From the NCBI GenBank assembly GCA_907163375.1, contig CAJQUW010000950.1, forward strand, positions 1-64,000: a DNA stretch of 64,000 nt. Reading direction: 5' to 3'. The first letter of the stretch is position 1. Every line of letters starts with the position of its first letter. Made by a program: the position numbers and the translations under genes. Positions 22,701 through 33,845 of this stretch are shown piece by piece. The DNA is from Prostheceraeus crozeri (taxonomy: Eukaryota; Platyhelminthes; Polycladida; Euryleptidae). The notes below the pieces were generated by a model. The model saw only the letters and a program-made list of their open reading frames with translations. It ran no database searches and was not told the origin of the DNA.

Positions 22701-24179
22701 CCAAATGCCTAGCTAAATATAAAGTCTTGTATCATGTGAATGCGTATGAACCGTGCTTTCAACCAGACCATAATTCAAGATTGCATCTACATTTATTTGG
22801 GATTTTTCTTCACTTAGTCTTTGTCCCCCAAAAATTGTCTTCTGACCGATGAACATTTCTCAACTTAGAAGTGATGATTTTACATTCTTTATACGACGAA
22901 ATACGTCATTTGTGAGTCTCATTCTCACAATCACATTATCATTCTCAAAATCCCTTAAAACGGCAGAAAATGTCCATCTGACCTAGACCACAGAATTATC
23001 AAGAACCATAATGTAATCATGCATGAGAAATTTGTTTTGAAAAGACAATAATTATCATTCTCAAAATCCCTTAAAACGGCAGAAAATGTCCATCTGACCT
23101 AGACCACAGAATTATCAAGAACCATAATGTAATCATGCATGAGAAATTTGTTTTGAAAAGACAATAATTATCATTCTCAAATGTCCATCTGACCTAGACC
23201 ACAGAATTATCAAGAACCATAATGTAATCATGCATGAGAAATTTGTTTTGAAAAGACAATAATTATCATTCTCAGAATCCCTTAAAATGGCAGAAAATGT
23301 CCATCTGACCTAGACCACAGAATTATCAAGAACCATAATGTAATCATGCATGAGAAATTTGTTTTGAAAAGACAATAATTATCATTCTCAAAATGCAGAA
23401 AATATCCATCTGACCTAGAATGTAATCATGCATGAGAAATTTGTTTTGAAAAGACAATATTATCATTCTCCAAATGGCAGAAAATGTCCATCTGACCTAG
23501 ACCACAGAATTATCAAGAACCATAATGTAATCATGCATGAGAAATTTGTTTTGAAAAGACAATAATTATCATTCTCAAAATCCCTTAAAACGGCAGAAAA
23601 TGTCCATCTGACCTAGACCACAGAATTATCGGTAAGAAGACACCTGGTAATATATAGTGCAAATACAGGAACACTCGTACAAATACTCATTTGGTATGGG
23701 CGTCACTCTGATTTTCGGATTCAGCGTGAAATTGCCCAAAATGTTTTTATAAAAAATGGATTTACCGACATCAAGACAGGAATATTTTGCAAAAATTCAT
23801 ACTTATAAAAATTGATCAAAATGTTTGTCACTGTATGCAGACATTGTTTGGAGTCGACGTTCTACCTGATGTCTTCTTCTTCTTCTATCATTGCACATAT
23901 AAATACTCGATGCCTTGTTACATCTAAAGTGTAAACAAGCCTTTAACTTACCACTAACAGCCGTCCAGCAACAGTAAGAGTGGCCTTGTTTGAATTCTGT
24001 GGAAAGAGAAGAAGTTGAGGCCGAGAAATATTGATAACGCGAGAGACTTACCAGGTCGATGACTCTGTGGATCTCAAACCCAACCTCCAAAGGTATTGCT
24101 CCATCCTCCGTAAACGGCGGAACTGACACATCAATGTTGCGATCTTTTATCTCCTTCAGCAGAATGACTAGTGCATTTC
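13739..24179 (-). CDS. Cys-loop ligand-gated ion channel subunit (exons 2-5)
   Basis: Four exons join in phase: 24179-24052, 23996-23952, 16562-15917 and 14154-13739. All donors are GTAAGT-like and the acceptors are pyrimidine-rich. The spliced frame shows the extracellular fold (NALVILLKEI..., NSNKATLTVAGRLLV, AWTDNRLTWNN, KDVWLPHLDV), then the diagnostic Cys-loop CNIDIQYFPRDIQHC with 13 residues between cysteines and the FPxD motif. Then come M1 (FYLLTLLIPSFMLAAIMLV), M2 (KLIIPVTTFVSINVYMILLE), M3 (EVYAILLCVGVVTELFQAF, split by the 4/5 junction), a cytoplasmic loop and M4 (FGLILCSTVLFISLVYLMA). Stop at 13741-13739. The product should be a plasma-membrane subunit of a pentameric channel. Oddities: no vicinal CC in loop C, the loop-B SW.Y is replaced by PPLGY, and there is no glutamate at the inner mouth of M2. 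The ligand is unknown. Introns 3 and 4 hold several MITEs and a satellite. Confidence 0.9.
14155..15599. other. Receptor intron 4, left part
   Basis: Intron between the M1-M2 exon and the M3-M4 exon. Short open frames only; nothing recognised apart from the MITE that follows. Confidence 0.7.
15600..15822. mobile_element. Palindromic MITE, family B, copy 1
   Basis: Inverted arms meet around CCTATTGGATTATC / CATCCAATAGG at 15720-15747 and share TACGAAAGC and TTGGCTTTCCTATTGG blocks with the copy at 24350. The right arm is shorter, having lost the segment with AACAAAATGTACG, so the copy is damaged. It sits in receptor intron 4. Confidence 0.7.
16563..17173. other. Receptor intron 3, start
   Basis: Contains two GACGCTAA..TAGCGCTC motifs (16857 and 17055), with an inverse relative near 18670-18690, probably decayed inverted-repeat elements. 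No exon recognised. Confidence 0.5.
17174..17424. mobile_element. 251-bp foldback MITE in receptor intron 3
   Basis: AAGTATGACAGCGTGCTGAA at the left and its inverse at the right extend into arms of about 85 bp (GCTGTCAAGCAATAAG, ATCACACTCTAGGCTTCGTC). Related decayed sequences occur near 26130-26330 and 27890-28050. Confidence 0.75.
17712..18375. mobile_element. Foldback element with ~260-bp inverted arms in receptor intron 3
   Basis: The left arm starts near GCAGCCATAGAAATTGATAA and continues through GCACGCATTTTCACTTAGAT and CTTGAGTCAATTTCCATTCT. The right arm repeats these in inverse order to about 18375. The middle (17976-18162) is unique and non-coding. The shape is that of a non-autonomous inverted-repeat transposon. 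Confidence 0.8.
18376..19334. other. Receptor intron 3, unassigned stretch
   Basis: No exon, RNA gene or named repeat recognised. Confidence 0.5.
19335..19385 (+). ncRNA. Decayed hammerhead-like motif of a PLE terminal repeat
   Basis: TTGACAAA is followed by a perfect hairpin GGGTC-TG-GACCC and GAAACGTC. The first core block departs from CUGANGA at two places, so cleavage is unlikely. The same hairpin and GAAACGTC occur on the minus strand at 44343-44385. Confidence 0.4.
19565..20600 (-). pseudogene. Tc1/mariner-type transposase relic
   Basis: Read on the minus strand, pieces in several frames follow the order of a transposase: an N-terminal helix-turn-helix segment (20587-20213), then FFSDEAWFHLSRHISSQSSR with the first catalytic aspartate (about 20200-20120), then SEIPDLNVLDFYCWLAVKQE and a C-terminal QQIDAIRHEEIHRMFENIRR (19950-19765). 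Stops and frameshifts separate them. The left flank near 19565 (CAGTGCGTTCATAAAGTCAC) could be a terminal repeat; a weak inverse match lies near 20840. Inactive. Confidence 0.7.
20601..21962. other. Receptor intron 3, no gene; family A repeat fragment at 20905-21060
   Basis: The block AACTTGAAATTTCAGCCAAG, GTTCATGAATTTCCCTCATA and ATTAGTTTGATTTC matches the 5' half of the dispersed repeat at 28170. A near-palindrome with GAGTATACTCG stands at 21080-21150. Nothing else is recognised. Confidence 0.5.
21963..22241 (+). pseudogene. GIY-YIG endonuclease end of a Penelope-like element
   Basis: The translation reads GICNNANYIGYTTNLLSVRC, KQHKNNGSIKTHWLDKHNKK and, after a frameshift, YVVNDLQIAEAISIKSPMLN with a stop at 22241. 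This matches the GIY-YIG nuclease at the C-terminus of Penelope-like retroelements: the YIG-type core, the H-x-H-like segment and the final EA..I. The reverse transcriptase that should precede it is missing. It lies 128 bp upstream of a PLE N-terminal frame in the same direction. Confidence 0.7.
22370..22852 (+). CDS. N-terminal part of a Penelope-like element ORF
   Basis: A 160-codon open frame, lysine-rich and helical, contains KIDHDLTFNQICKENNILPK, the pattern found just before the reverse transcriptase of Penelope-like elements. The frame ends at 22852 without any reverse transcriptase, so it is a truncated copy. It follows the nuclease end of another copy at 21963-22241, so the pair reads as 3' end then 5' end, the arrangement PLEs show when inserted as tandem partial copies. 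Its ATG lies inside a hammerhead-like fold. The last 40 codons may be unrelated sequence. Confidence 0.55.
   Translation: MDQEESETLQNIRFYTIKWYSSVVHKNLTATQKEHYRKTERIYQKCIKIDHDLTFNQICKENNILPKCTKIKLHKKELEDEEMTKSFRTELIETEINKNKENLSAMRKELPKCLAKYKVLYHVNAYEPCFQPDHNSRLHLHLFGIFLHLVFVPQKLSSDR
22936..23631 (+). repeat. Tandem satellite, 116-bp unit, about 6.5 copies
   Basis: The unit starts ATTATCATTCTCAAAATCCC and ends AAAGACAATA. The first copies are almost identical; later ones have internal deletions (near 23180, 23395 and 23470). The array stops within a unit at ...CAGAATTATC. It lies in receptor intron 3. Confidence 0.9.
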
Positions 24180-24349
24180 CTGTTGGAAAAGATGATTGCA
24201 AAAAGTACCGCATGCACAGAATTAGACAACTCGTTCCTAGTCTGATTCTGTGGCCGTGTGAAATATCTCAACATGTCACAGATCGACGTACACAACTTGA
24301 GTTTCCACGGGCATTCATTAAAAAGTGCGTTCCACACACTACTGGCAAA

Positions 24350-24635
24350 GTTAGTGCGCCTATACTGTAGAGTACCAAAGCTGGCTGATTTTGACTACGA
24401 AAGCGATGTACAAAACGGGAACAACAAAATGTACGAAAGCGCTGTTGTTCGTGCTCACACACTACGAAACCGATTAGCTTTCCTATTGAATGATTAAGAC
24501 CATCCAATAGGAAAGCCAATCGTGTTCACAATGTATGAGCACGAACAATAGCGCTTTCGTACATTTTGTTATTGTCGTTCTGTACATCGTTTTCGTAAGT
24601 AGTTTTGGTATCGCACAGTTTACAGCGTACAATAA
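24350..24635. mobile_element. Palindromic MITE, family B, copy 2
   Basis: Two arms of about 125 bp meet at CCTATTGAATGATTAAGACC / CCAATAGG. Each arm holds TACGAAAGCG, AACAAAATGTACGAAAGCGC, TTGTTCGTGCTCA and a CTTTCCTATTG block. Termini are near CTATACTGTAGAGTACC and its partner CGCACAGTTTACAGCGTAC. It is more complete than the copy at 15600 and starts only about 170 bp from exon 2 of the receptor. Confidence 0.8.
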
Positions 24636-26599
24636 TTGATAAATGCTATCTCCCTATTTAAAGTTGCAGTCATGCCCCTGTAAACTTGAGATTTGAAATT
24701 AGCGTATTAAGTGTAATTTCAAGGGATATTCAATACTCAATTCACCTCAAACCTCAACACACTAACGACATGCTGCCTAAGTGAAGTGAGCAAGTTAGGA
24801 AGTTGTTTTGATGTGAAGAGATATGAACTAGGCCTGTTGATGATTCCTGATACTGAATGACTTCTTGACGAAACTTTGAATTGGGCTCACATGAGGATGC
24901 AGCAGGGCTGGAAGCGGTCAGGAAATTTCTGACCCAACCGTCGGCTGACAGACCAAACTCAACCGGATGGTTGTGATCGTTTTTTATTAATTCACACTTT
25001 GTCATTCAAACAGATGTGACAAAGGGCTCTTCGGTTCCGTAATTTGAAGGTCCTTGTGTCCTTATGAAATCTATGATGTCAATAAGATTTTCAGTATTTG
25101 TCATAAGGGGTTATGTGCTGCCTATTCTATAAATGAAATCCACTCATTTGAGTATTTGGTCATCTTTTAGAGCTAAATTGGTTTTGAAATTATTTGATTT
25201 TAAACCTTGTTTATTGAAATAATGAAATAAATATAACAAAATAAATGAGCCAAGGTTTTTTTCCAAATTTTTCTAAATTTTTTATTTAAGACGAGTGCAA
25301 TCTCATAAATGTTTCTTTAATGAGGCTTATTGAGACGATAGAAGCAAATCTAAAATAAGCAATGAATGACAGATTGTGATTAACAGATTAACCAAATGTG
25401 ATTGAGAGAGAGAGTACTTTATTCACGGCAAATTCATGCATGTGACTGCAGCTCCTTCTTTTTCTCAATTAATTTTATAGAAAAAGTTGTTATTATGTTG
25501 ATTTTAGCCTCTGCGTCAGTGGATTATCACTTAATTAGCAGGGGTGTGGATCAGTCTTAATGGGCTAGCGTATAATAATTATTATATCCTGTATAAGATA
25601 AGCTTATTTTTATATGATGCAGATACGCTTTCGTCTACATATAAATAATTTCAATGCCTAGCGCCTTACAACTTTTAATTCGTCCAAGTTAGCTCACTTC
25701 ATTAGGTGACTGAACGGGAGGCTCTTTAAATTCACCATTGTTTGATCGAAATCAAAAATCAAATCTCTCCCTTTTTATGTCATGAGGTTTTATTGAAAAT
25801 AAAATGACCCGACGCGTTTCGTCTTAATGACTGTCTGTCTCACGGGTACACTGACAAAGCTACATGATAAGGGATCCTATATACTCAGGTCTTGGATTTG
25901 ATTTCTGCTCGAGTCAACCTTGATTTTTTAACAGAAATCGGCGATATCTACTAAGACGACTGAATCTCGCTGGATTGTGTCGAAAATGCCTAATTTGATG
26001 AATAGACGTCATCAGCTAGTGTGAGATAGATTCTCATGACAGATTCTCATGACAGCCTTGGAGATTTAATGCTTGTTAAATCAGCAATTCGATGGGTTCC
26101 TATTACTTTCATGCTCAACCTCAAGGGTATTTTCTTAAGCGTGATCATATCACAGCTAGGCAATCTGCCACTGGCGCAGTAATATCACTTCGCACAGCGA
26201 ACGATAACAAGAGCTTGCGACAACCAACTAGTGGATTGGTTATCGCACGGCGAGCTTTTTTCGTTGCTTATTGCACTCCTCCAAATCATGGCTGTATGCA
26301 ATGTGTGAATGCCATTGTGTAGGAATGGAATGAATCGCGGTGTTTACATCATCAACACGAGTTGAAAGCGAAGTCTGTTTGCGGATGAGAATACAAATGT
26401 ATGAAGTCAAGTCTTGGTCATGGTCATGTCACACAAACACAGTAAACAAAACATGGATCGGGCGCTTAAGATTTTGTGGTAATTAATGTGATTTCTTTTA
26501 GTTTGCTCTCTATAGTCGGGATAAAGTTGTTTCAAATGTTTCAATGGTAATCAGCACAAGAAGATGTAAAGATTTCAAGATTCTTAATTCATGCGGGAG
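24636..26599. other. No recognised gene
   Basis: Holds a decayed relative of the 17.2-kb foldback (about 26130-26330) and a PLE-like GACGAAACGCGTC block on the minus strand at 25808-25830. The minus frame at 25005-24754 has no recognisable domain. Confidence 0.45.
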
Positions 26600-26830
26600 A
26601 ATTTTAAAGAAAGTTCTCAGAGTGATGGAAAATATACTTCAGATACAATTGCACATAAATAGGTGAAAAAGTAATTAACACCAAAGGAAACGTGGGAGAC
26701 TTTCTCGCTCCTCCAAAATTGATCACATAGTGAAGTGGTATAAGTTATTGCCGTGGCAGAAGCGGTCATCCCTGATGCAGCAATGAAGTACAGCAAAAAC
26801 ATGGAACCGACAGATTTCTTTAATCCTTCA
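26600..26830. repeat. Duplicated segment, copy 1 (partner at 27165-27415)
   Basis: GACACCAAAGGAAACGT-like, CGCTCCT..AAAATTGATCAC and GCGGTCATCCCTGATG blocks occur in the same order in both copies, about 570 bp apart. Minus-strand frames through both copies are open (61 and 60 residues), but indels between them are not multiples of three, so I treat this as non-coding repeat DNA. Confidence 0.7.
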
Positions 26831-27164
26831 ATTTCTTATACTTCAGACAATTAATTTATTCCTCTTGCTGCTCTTACAGTAATTAAAGCGATCAATCTTG
26901 AAGTCTAGATACTTCTATGAAAAGTTATAAAAAATCCCAAAGTTAAAAAGTATTAATGTTATAATAAATCCTATGTAAATCACCTTCACATTTATAATTA
27001 AAACACGCAAATTATGCTATGATTGCCAGATTTTAATTGTGCTAGGCTATGTTCCAGTCTCCGTGAATAATAAGCTACTATCCCATTCCCCGTGTATAAT
27101 GAAATACACGAAAAACCGGACGAAATATTGAAAGTATTCTAATTGATGCAAATCGCGAATATCA

Positions 27165-27415
27165 AGCAATGAGTATATCACTTATCAACATAAATAAGTG
27201 AGAAGATAGATAACTGACACCAAAGGAAACGTATGGACTTTATCGCTCCTAGAAAATTGATCACATAATGAAGTGGAAGAAATTATCGATGTTGTGGAAA
27301 GAAAGCGGTCATCCCTGATGTAGCGATAAAATGGAGCGAAAACATGGAACATGCACACTTCTGTCAAATATTTTTAAAAGCTTGCGTCTCACAATCTTTA
27401 AATTTCTTAGACTCC
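27165..27415. repeat. Duplicated segment, copy 2 (partner at 26600-26830)
   Basis: Direct-orientation copy of the segment above, with scattered substitutions and small indels. Confidence 0.7.
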
Positions 27416-28169
27416 AGACTATTAATCATGAAGTGTAGAGATAATGGAAAAGCAAGGAAACTAGACACTTCAATGAAAATCTGAAAGTATTTCATTCTAA
27501 TCATCTTCTCTCAATTCTCGGACTGCAGACTCCCAATTAATTATCCACATGTCGCTGTCAGTCATATTAGAGAAATAATTACTCCGGGTTTCTATTCCAC
27601 AGCGGTATGACGCGTGCTCCTTCTAACGCGTTCCATAAAACATCCCTAAAATCACACTTAGAAATTACAATAAAATCGAAGTGATTTAAACGAACAATCA
27701 ATAACGTTTTATGTTTGACGGTTAGTCCTCATGTGGAGATCATCTAAAATAAAAGCAAAGCACTAAGAGACAACTCAGTGAAATTTTGACTACACATTTA
27801 ACTTCTCATCTTCTCTTGAATGTGTCTCTGTCAACTACAAGAGAGAAATGTCCAGTCCGTATTTCAACGCCAGAGCGGTCTGAAGCGTGCTGCACATGTG
27901 TTGCACATGTGCTCACACATGGCTCACACAAGAAAAAGGGAAGATTTGTGTGACACCGTGCACAGAAAGCAGTGCCGATAAGTTAGTTATCGCACTGGAA
28001 GCAAGTCTCGCGCTACGCGCTCGACTGTTGCTCCCAATGCAATAACTATTACATAATCAAAGACAATGATTTCAATTAACTTTGAAAGACTTAAATGGTT
28101 CCACATCACTATTCAGATTCAAGAAATGAAACATTAATTTAGTGAATCATAAAATCATGCCGGTGAAAA

Positions 28170-28535
28170 TTGAATTAAAAACTTCAAATTTCAGCCAAGA
28201 AAGCACGAATAATAATGCGACTTTTTCATGAAGACTTCCATTATAATGCGGCTCATGAAATTCCCTTGATAATTAGCTTAATTTCTGCCGAGTTAGGATG
28301 CTTATTAGCAAGCATTCGTTCCTTTTGATATCCAACTTGTTTCATACTACTTACAAAGGTGCGTCATCTGGGTAGTATTTAAATTTTGACTTTTTTTAAA
28401 GTGCTCAAATAATTGGTTGGACCATGGGAACGTAATCTCCGCAGAAAACTGAATCTCTTCACATGTAAATTTTCACTGTATACAGATACTTTTTTGAGTC
28501 GACACTCTACCTATATACCCTTACTCTATGCTATT
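28170..28535 (+). repeat. Dispersed repeat family A, longest copy
   Basis: The 5' half (AAATTTCAGCCAAGAAAGC, CTCATGAAATTCCCTTGATA) matches 20905-21060. The 3' half (TTTTCACTGTATACAGATAC, GAGTCGACACTCTACC, ACCCTTACTCTATG) matches 39155-39320 inverted, 5850-5912 and 23765-23870. No coding capacity. Confidence 0.7.
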
Positions 28536-29749
28536 ACTTATATATATTGAAAATAGATGATGATTTTGAAAATAGTGTTTTTTGAAGTTAATTGTTTTAT
28601 TTCTTATTGACTTATTGATGTTTGTAACTGAATGATTATTAATTATCTGTACATCAGACTCACGATTTCCAGTACTGAAGCATCTTGGAAGCAAACGATT
28701 ATTAATATTAGTTCGAGAGAAGATGGGTCGACTGAAATGTCGACGCATATTTCGCGCTCTGTCGCGCCCGAATTCCGTCAGAAAAGATAATCAAAACACG
28801 TCAAGTTAAGAGGACACCAAATATTTCTACCGTTATCGGCCTTCGTCAAACTGTTAAAAATGAATATTATAATCGCAAATGTATACACAGGAATCAGAAA
28901 GCAATTTAATGAAGTAAGCAATTATGTGTAAGTCATATTTCAACACAAAGTATTACTACAGTTTGCAATAAATGGGACAAATGAATTGTATCTTCTGTAT
29001 GTAAGAGATAACAGAAGCTGAAAATGTCGGGAACCTTGACATCGTTTTGGGCAAGGATGATCAAATTAAGACACGACACGGTCAAAATAATTCGAAGGGT
29101 CCAGGAAACGGAACATGCCAAAGTTAAACAACTACCCTAGTGGAGAATCTTGAAAATAGTTAGGTAATTAAAAGTCATGAACGAATGAATGGAAATTTAT
29201 ACTAACTAACATAGACTAAACTTACCCGTATATATAGGGACTGAAATACATATAAAGGCTCGTCGACTCAACAGAAGACGGGAAGGGAAATGAATTAATA
29301 CTTATAAACGGTTTTATTTTACGATATAAGAACTGAAATAAGAGTTCATCATGAACCTGACGAGAAGCTAACTAAAAAATAACAAAAGGTGAAAATAAGA
29401 AACCTAAAAACCAAAATTAAGTTTGCTATGTAATGAGATGTAATGAAAGATGAAAGCTATGTTATGAAAGATGTTGAAATTGCTTTCGAGCTAGAGTAGA
29501 ACTTTAAGAACTTTAAGAACTTATACAGTTTACATGAGTAGGCGCATGACATTATTTTACGCATTTTTGGATGTTGTTCAAAAAGCATTAAAGCTAGGAC
29601 GCAAATTTTTTGAGAAATGTGATTTCAACGTATCTTTGATATCTACTTAGAGATCAGTTATTAGATTTACAAATGAGCCTTGCAAATGCGCAGCTGTGAA
29701 TTTTTGATTCCACGTCTTCCACTACTGAATTACATCGATTTTCATTAAA
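28536..29749. other. No recognised gene
   Basis: A minus-strand frame at 29121-28933 looks like a signal peptide but has no ATG. A PLE-like TTGACGAAGGCCGATAACGG block (minus) lies at 28830-28855. Confidence 0.5.
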
Positions 29750-31816
29750 TAATAGAGAACTCCTGAAGAACTGGCTCCATCGAATATCACGAAAAGACTT
29801 TGAACATTTCGTTGAATCTGACTATAGAACAGCAAGCAAGGACAATAATCTAACAAGGAAAAAAATAGTCAAACATTACTGCGGCGGTTTCTAAGATCAG
29901 ACGCAATGCCATCACAGTTCCAGATTTGCCAACCCACTTCTCTTGTGATCCAATTCAATACAGAAACGAAAATGCTTTGTCAAGTTCACGGATCGAATCA
30001 CAAAATTTTATGTTTGAACAACTAGCTGCAAAAATGGACGAAGAAGATTGCGTATCGAATGTAAGTCAAGTGTATCAGAAATTATTAGAGGATTCGGCAA
30101 GCTCTGGATTCAACGAGTGCACCTTTACCGACATCTTGGATAAAGATAAACCGAGAAACGGATGTGCATTTGTATGTACGTGACAAGGAGCTACCAGAGT
30201 CACGACAGTCACATGTTCTAGGCCTATCAAGAAGAGTAGAAAATTATCTGAAGTTTTGAATTTGATGTCTTTCTTGAGTTTTCAACTGCAAAACGACAAT
30301 GATTCAAATCAAGAAAGCGATTTTCAATTCATTACACAATCATTTGAGAAATTCCTTGGAAGTAAATTGTGATATCGATCAAACAAAACGACTTGAATTT
30401 ATCTTAGAGCAACTGAAGCCTTATAATGTTGACAAACATGCAAGAGTTTACTCCCCTGAATTTCTGATACTTGCCTACATCACATATTCCGTGAGCTCAT
30501 CAGCATCCGAGCATCTGAGGTCACAGGGTGTCATCATTTTGCCATCTGTGAGGACTTTAAGAAAAATAACTCAAAAAGTTAATCCGAATAGTGATGGTCT
30601 TGACAATTTTGAATATTTAAGACTGCGCTTTGGTAAGTTGAATGAATACCAGCGACAAGTCTCTCTAGTGATTGATGAAATTTATATTGCAAGTCGTATT
30701 GAACTTTCATCCGGAAGGATCATTGGATTGACAAATAATAATGAGTCTGCGCATACTGCATGGTGTTTCATGATAAAATCATTCTCAAGTAAGTATCGGT
30801 GCATTGTTGGAATCTTTCCAGTGAATGCACTAACGTCATCCGAGTTTTGTCGCTGTTATTTGAAGATCATGGAGATGGTACACATAGTCGGGTTTTATAT
30901 TCGATCGATTATTGTGAACAACAGTCATGTAAAACGAAAATTTTTTGTAACACATCTTTGTAAAGGACAGCTCAAAACTGACATTACCAGCTGCTGGACG
31001 AGCGAAGACTTATTTCTTCTTTTTATTCTACACACAATGTCAAGAATTTGTAGAATAATTTTCAGAGGCGATATATTTATGAATGCCCATCAATGCCTAT
31101 GCATTTTGAATCAGCAATTGCCAAATTTTCCGATGTCGAGGAAGTGTATACGATTGAGAAGGACAGACCGATAAAAATTGCTCACAACCTGTCACAAAGC
31201 GCTCTTAATCCGAAAATATCTAAAGATCGTCATGTAAACTCAGCAACGCCATTTTCCATGAATCAACCATATACGCCCTCGTTATCGTGGATCTGACACA
31301 GCAATCGTTCTTAATCTTATTAAAAAGTTTTGAAATATTGTGAATATGAAAACATCAGTTATATGTCATCATAAACTCGACATCACAAAGCAGCCGATTT
31401 ATTTATGTGAGGATTGGAAACTCAAGTCTCTTGAGGAATTTTAGGATTTCTTGCATCGATGGGAAATCTCCAAATCAAAGGGCTTGACAAAAGAGACATT
31501 CCTAGAATATATTCAAATTTGCAAAGCCATAGAAGAATTAGCTCGCTTTTTGATTTCTTCTTGCGGATTCAGTTATGTTTTACTTGGTGGTATACAATCA
31601 GATTGCATCGAAGGTCGATTTGGATGGATGCGCCAACTCAGTGGTGCAAACTACTTCATTTCCATGAGGCAGTTACTTGAAAGTGACAGCAAAATAAAGG
31701 CAACATCACTGCTAAAGTTTTCTGGAATCGACGTGGTTGATATTGACGATAGCATCTATGAAAAAGTCTCGATTAATGTGATTATTGTCGCTAATGAAAT
31801 TTACAGCGCATTGTAA
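29750..31816 (+). pseudogene. P-element-type transposase relic
   Basis: Fragments in several frames follow the order of P-type / THAP9-like transposases: YSPEFLILAYITYSVSSSAS and LRFGKLNEYQRQVSLVIDEI (RNase-H-like core with the first aspartate in IDE, about 30440-30680), then GRIIGLTNNNESAHTAWCFM. Further on come FSDVEEVYTIEKDRPIKIAH (31115-31190) and the C-terminal LGGIQSDCIEGRFGWMRQLS with GANYF (31580-31650). The longest frame is 291 codons (30299-31174). Where a second catalytic aspartate is expected there is VNNS. At least three frameshifts and several stops make it inactive. No terminal repeats were identified. Confidence 0.8.
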
Positions 31817-31884
31817 CTTATACATAACCCTGATGACAATGGCATGGCTGTTATATACAGAGCTGGAAAATATCCACTGAATTT

Positions 31885-31985
31885 TTTTAATTCCAATTCC
31901 AGAGCAGAAATTTCAATTCCAACTGCAATTCCAATTCCAGTCGAAACAGTTCAATTCAATTCTAATTCCATAATAAGATTCAATT
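31885..31985. repeat. AATTCC-rich simple repeat
   Basis: AATTCC / TTCAATTCC occurs about ten times in 100 bp just after the P-type relic. Confidence 0.7.
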
Positions 31986-32261
31986 CCGATAACTGCATGA
32001 CGCGTATAGTGTATTATGTTAATGTACCTAACGTTTGTTCGTTTCAATCTAACCCATGTGCCCTTATCCTGTCCTCGTTGTTCATGTGTGCTGTTCCTTG
32101 CGTCGTTCCTATGTGCGTTTTCATGTTCATAGTTCATATTTCTTGTGTACATGTATATATGTAGCCGGTCAGTCTACGCGATTTTCATGTCGTAAACGAG
32201 ATATTCAATATCTTGTGAAAAAAAAGAAAAGAAAATTAACGGTCAGCAAAGAGTCAAACGC

Positions 32262-32285
32262 TAAAAGAGAGAGAGAGAGAGAGAT
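32262..32285 (+). repeat. (GA)n microsatellite
   Basis: An uninterrupted GA run of about 20 bp. Confidence 0.9.
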
Positions 32286-33845
32286 GAGATGCGAATAAAT
32301 CTATTAGTAAACTGACAGAAGAAAGAAATCCAGTGTGTGAATAACGTGATTGTTAATGAAAGAAAAAGCGACGATAAAAATGACATTATAAAAACTGATT
32401 ACCAGTCCATGTTAAAAAATAACACCATTACATCATTTTCAAAATCATCGATAGCTTTTGAAACCAGATTAGCGGACAACTACGGGCAAAAGCCACTACA
32501 AGTTCTGAAGAGACTCAGCGCAATTTGAGGGTCTTTCAGCTGGGTTATAGCTTTCAAAAGCTTGAGTGCAATTTGCCGCTTCCTTGCAAGATAGCTCTCT
32601 CACAAAATTATTCATCGCCAACTGTAGCACCGAGTATTTCCATATTTCCACTTAGAATCATCGTCTATTTACTTACATAAACATTTTCCTGCTAATCTGC
32701 GCAATACTTCTCCAAATGCAATGGAGCGAATATCAAGAGATGATCGCATTTATCATTTATCAGATAAAGGCAGATTCATCAGAAGTCAAAGTTTAATTTG
32801 TAAACTGACGGGAAGCGAAGCCATATGTTCTCCTCGTAAATGTTCGACACGTAAAAAACATGGACCACAAAAGGTGCCCGATGGAAAGGAACGAAGAACC
32901 CTGTTCATATGGAAATCTGGCGATAGTGAGGGGTCTTCTGGAATGACTTCAGGAGTGAAAGGTTGTTCACTGGGTGTATGTTTGTCTTGTGTAAGTTAAA
33001 GCGTCACTCGCTCCTACGACCTTCTTCAGTGATGAACAACACAGAAATGTTATTATCACCATCATTGTTATGGGGCAATACCCTCTGATGTTTAGCGACC
33101 TCTATTTTTTCAGAAATCTTAATCAGCATATTTTTACGCGAGTTCACAACATTGCTGTCTGCCTATTTTCCTACATTGCTGCCATCTAAATTGCACACAA
33201 TTTTTGGACAACATGTCGCTTACGCGTCCTAAAACGTCCGTTATTGCCATAAAAAATGCACGTGATAATGTAATATTGTGACAATCAAAGCGACCATCGA
33301 CTGACGATTGGTCCAGATAGTGCCATAACGCGACGTCTACAAATGCGGAATGCTGACTTGAGGTGTTTCGTTCAACTTTTCTGTGGCATGTATGTGTAAT
33401 AATCTTTCTCTTTTACGCATCTTATAATCCTTCTCTATTTCTGGATTCATGACAAATCTTTGCGTGCTAAAAGGGTTTGTTAAGACTTAGTCACCGTCTT
33501 CCCTGGTGACTGAATTTATTTTCATCTAACTTTTATTGTCTGTATAGTACTGTGCATTCATTTATTCATCGTGAGTTTTCCACTCACAAAATTAGCAAAG
33601 CCAAAATTCACAAAATTCAGCTCTCTGACTGTCATTCTCTGATATGTAGTTGACCAAATGACGGAAGATCATCTTTCTGAGAGAGTATGAAAAATAATCA
33701 AAACTGCCCCTTTCATATTAAAGGCCAATATAATAAAGGAGAAGTCAAAAGCTTGAGAGACAGGCATACGACGTCCAGGGCCTTCAACGGTCGATGTTAG
33801 GATGGCGCAGATGCAGCCTCTGTGAAGGTTTATATATGAATGACA
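32286..33845. other. No recognised gene
   Basis: Short frames only. A PLE-like CTGAAGAAGGTCGTAGGAGC block lies on the minus strand near 33010-33035. Confidence 0.5.

Noticed and set aside
25808-25855. Hammerhead motif on the minus strand near GACGAAACGCGTC
   Set aside because: GAAAC is present but no CUGANGA core at a suitable distance.
26617-26802. Alternative signal-peptide first exon (MFLLYFIAASGMTASATA)
   Set aside because: The duplicate at 27.2 kb differs by indels that break the frame, and the donor is poor and in the wrong phase.
28933-29121. Signal-peptide-like minus frame considered as exon 1 of the Cys-loop receptor
   Set aside because: The frame has no ATG (it opens at TTG), has no good donor, and its possible donors are in the wrong phase for exon 2.
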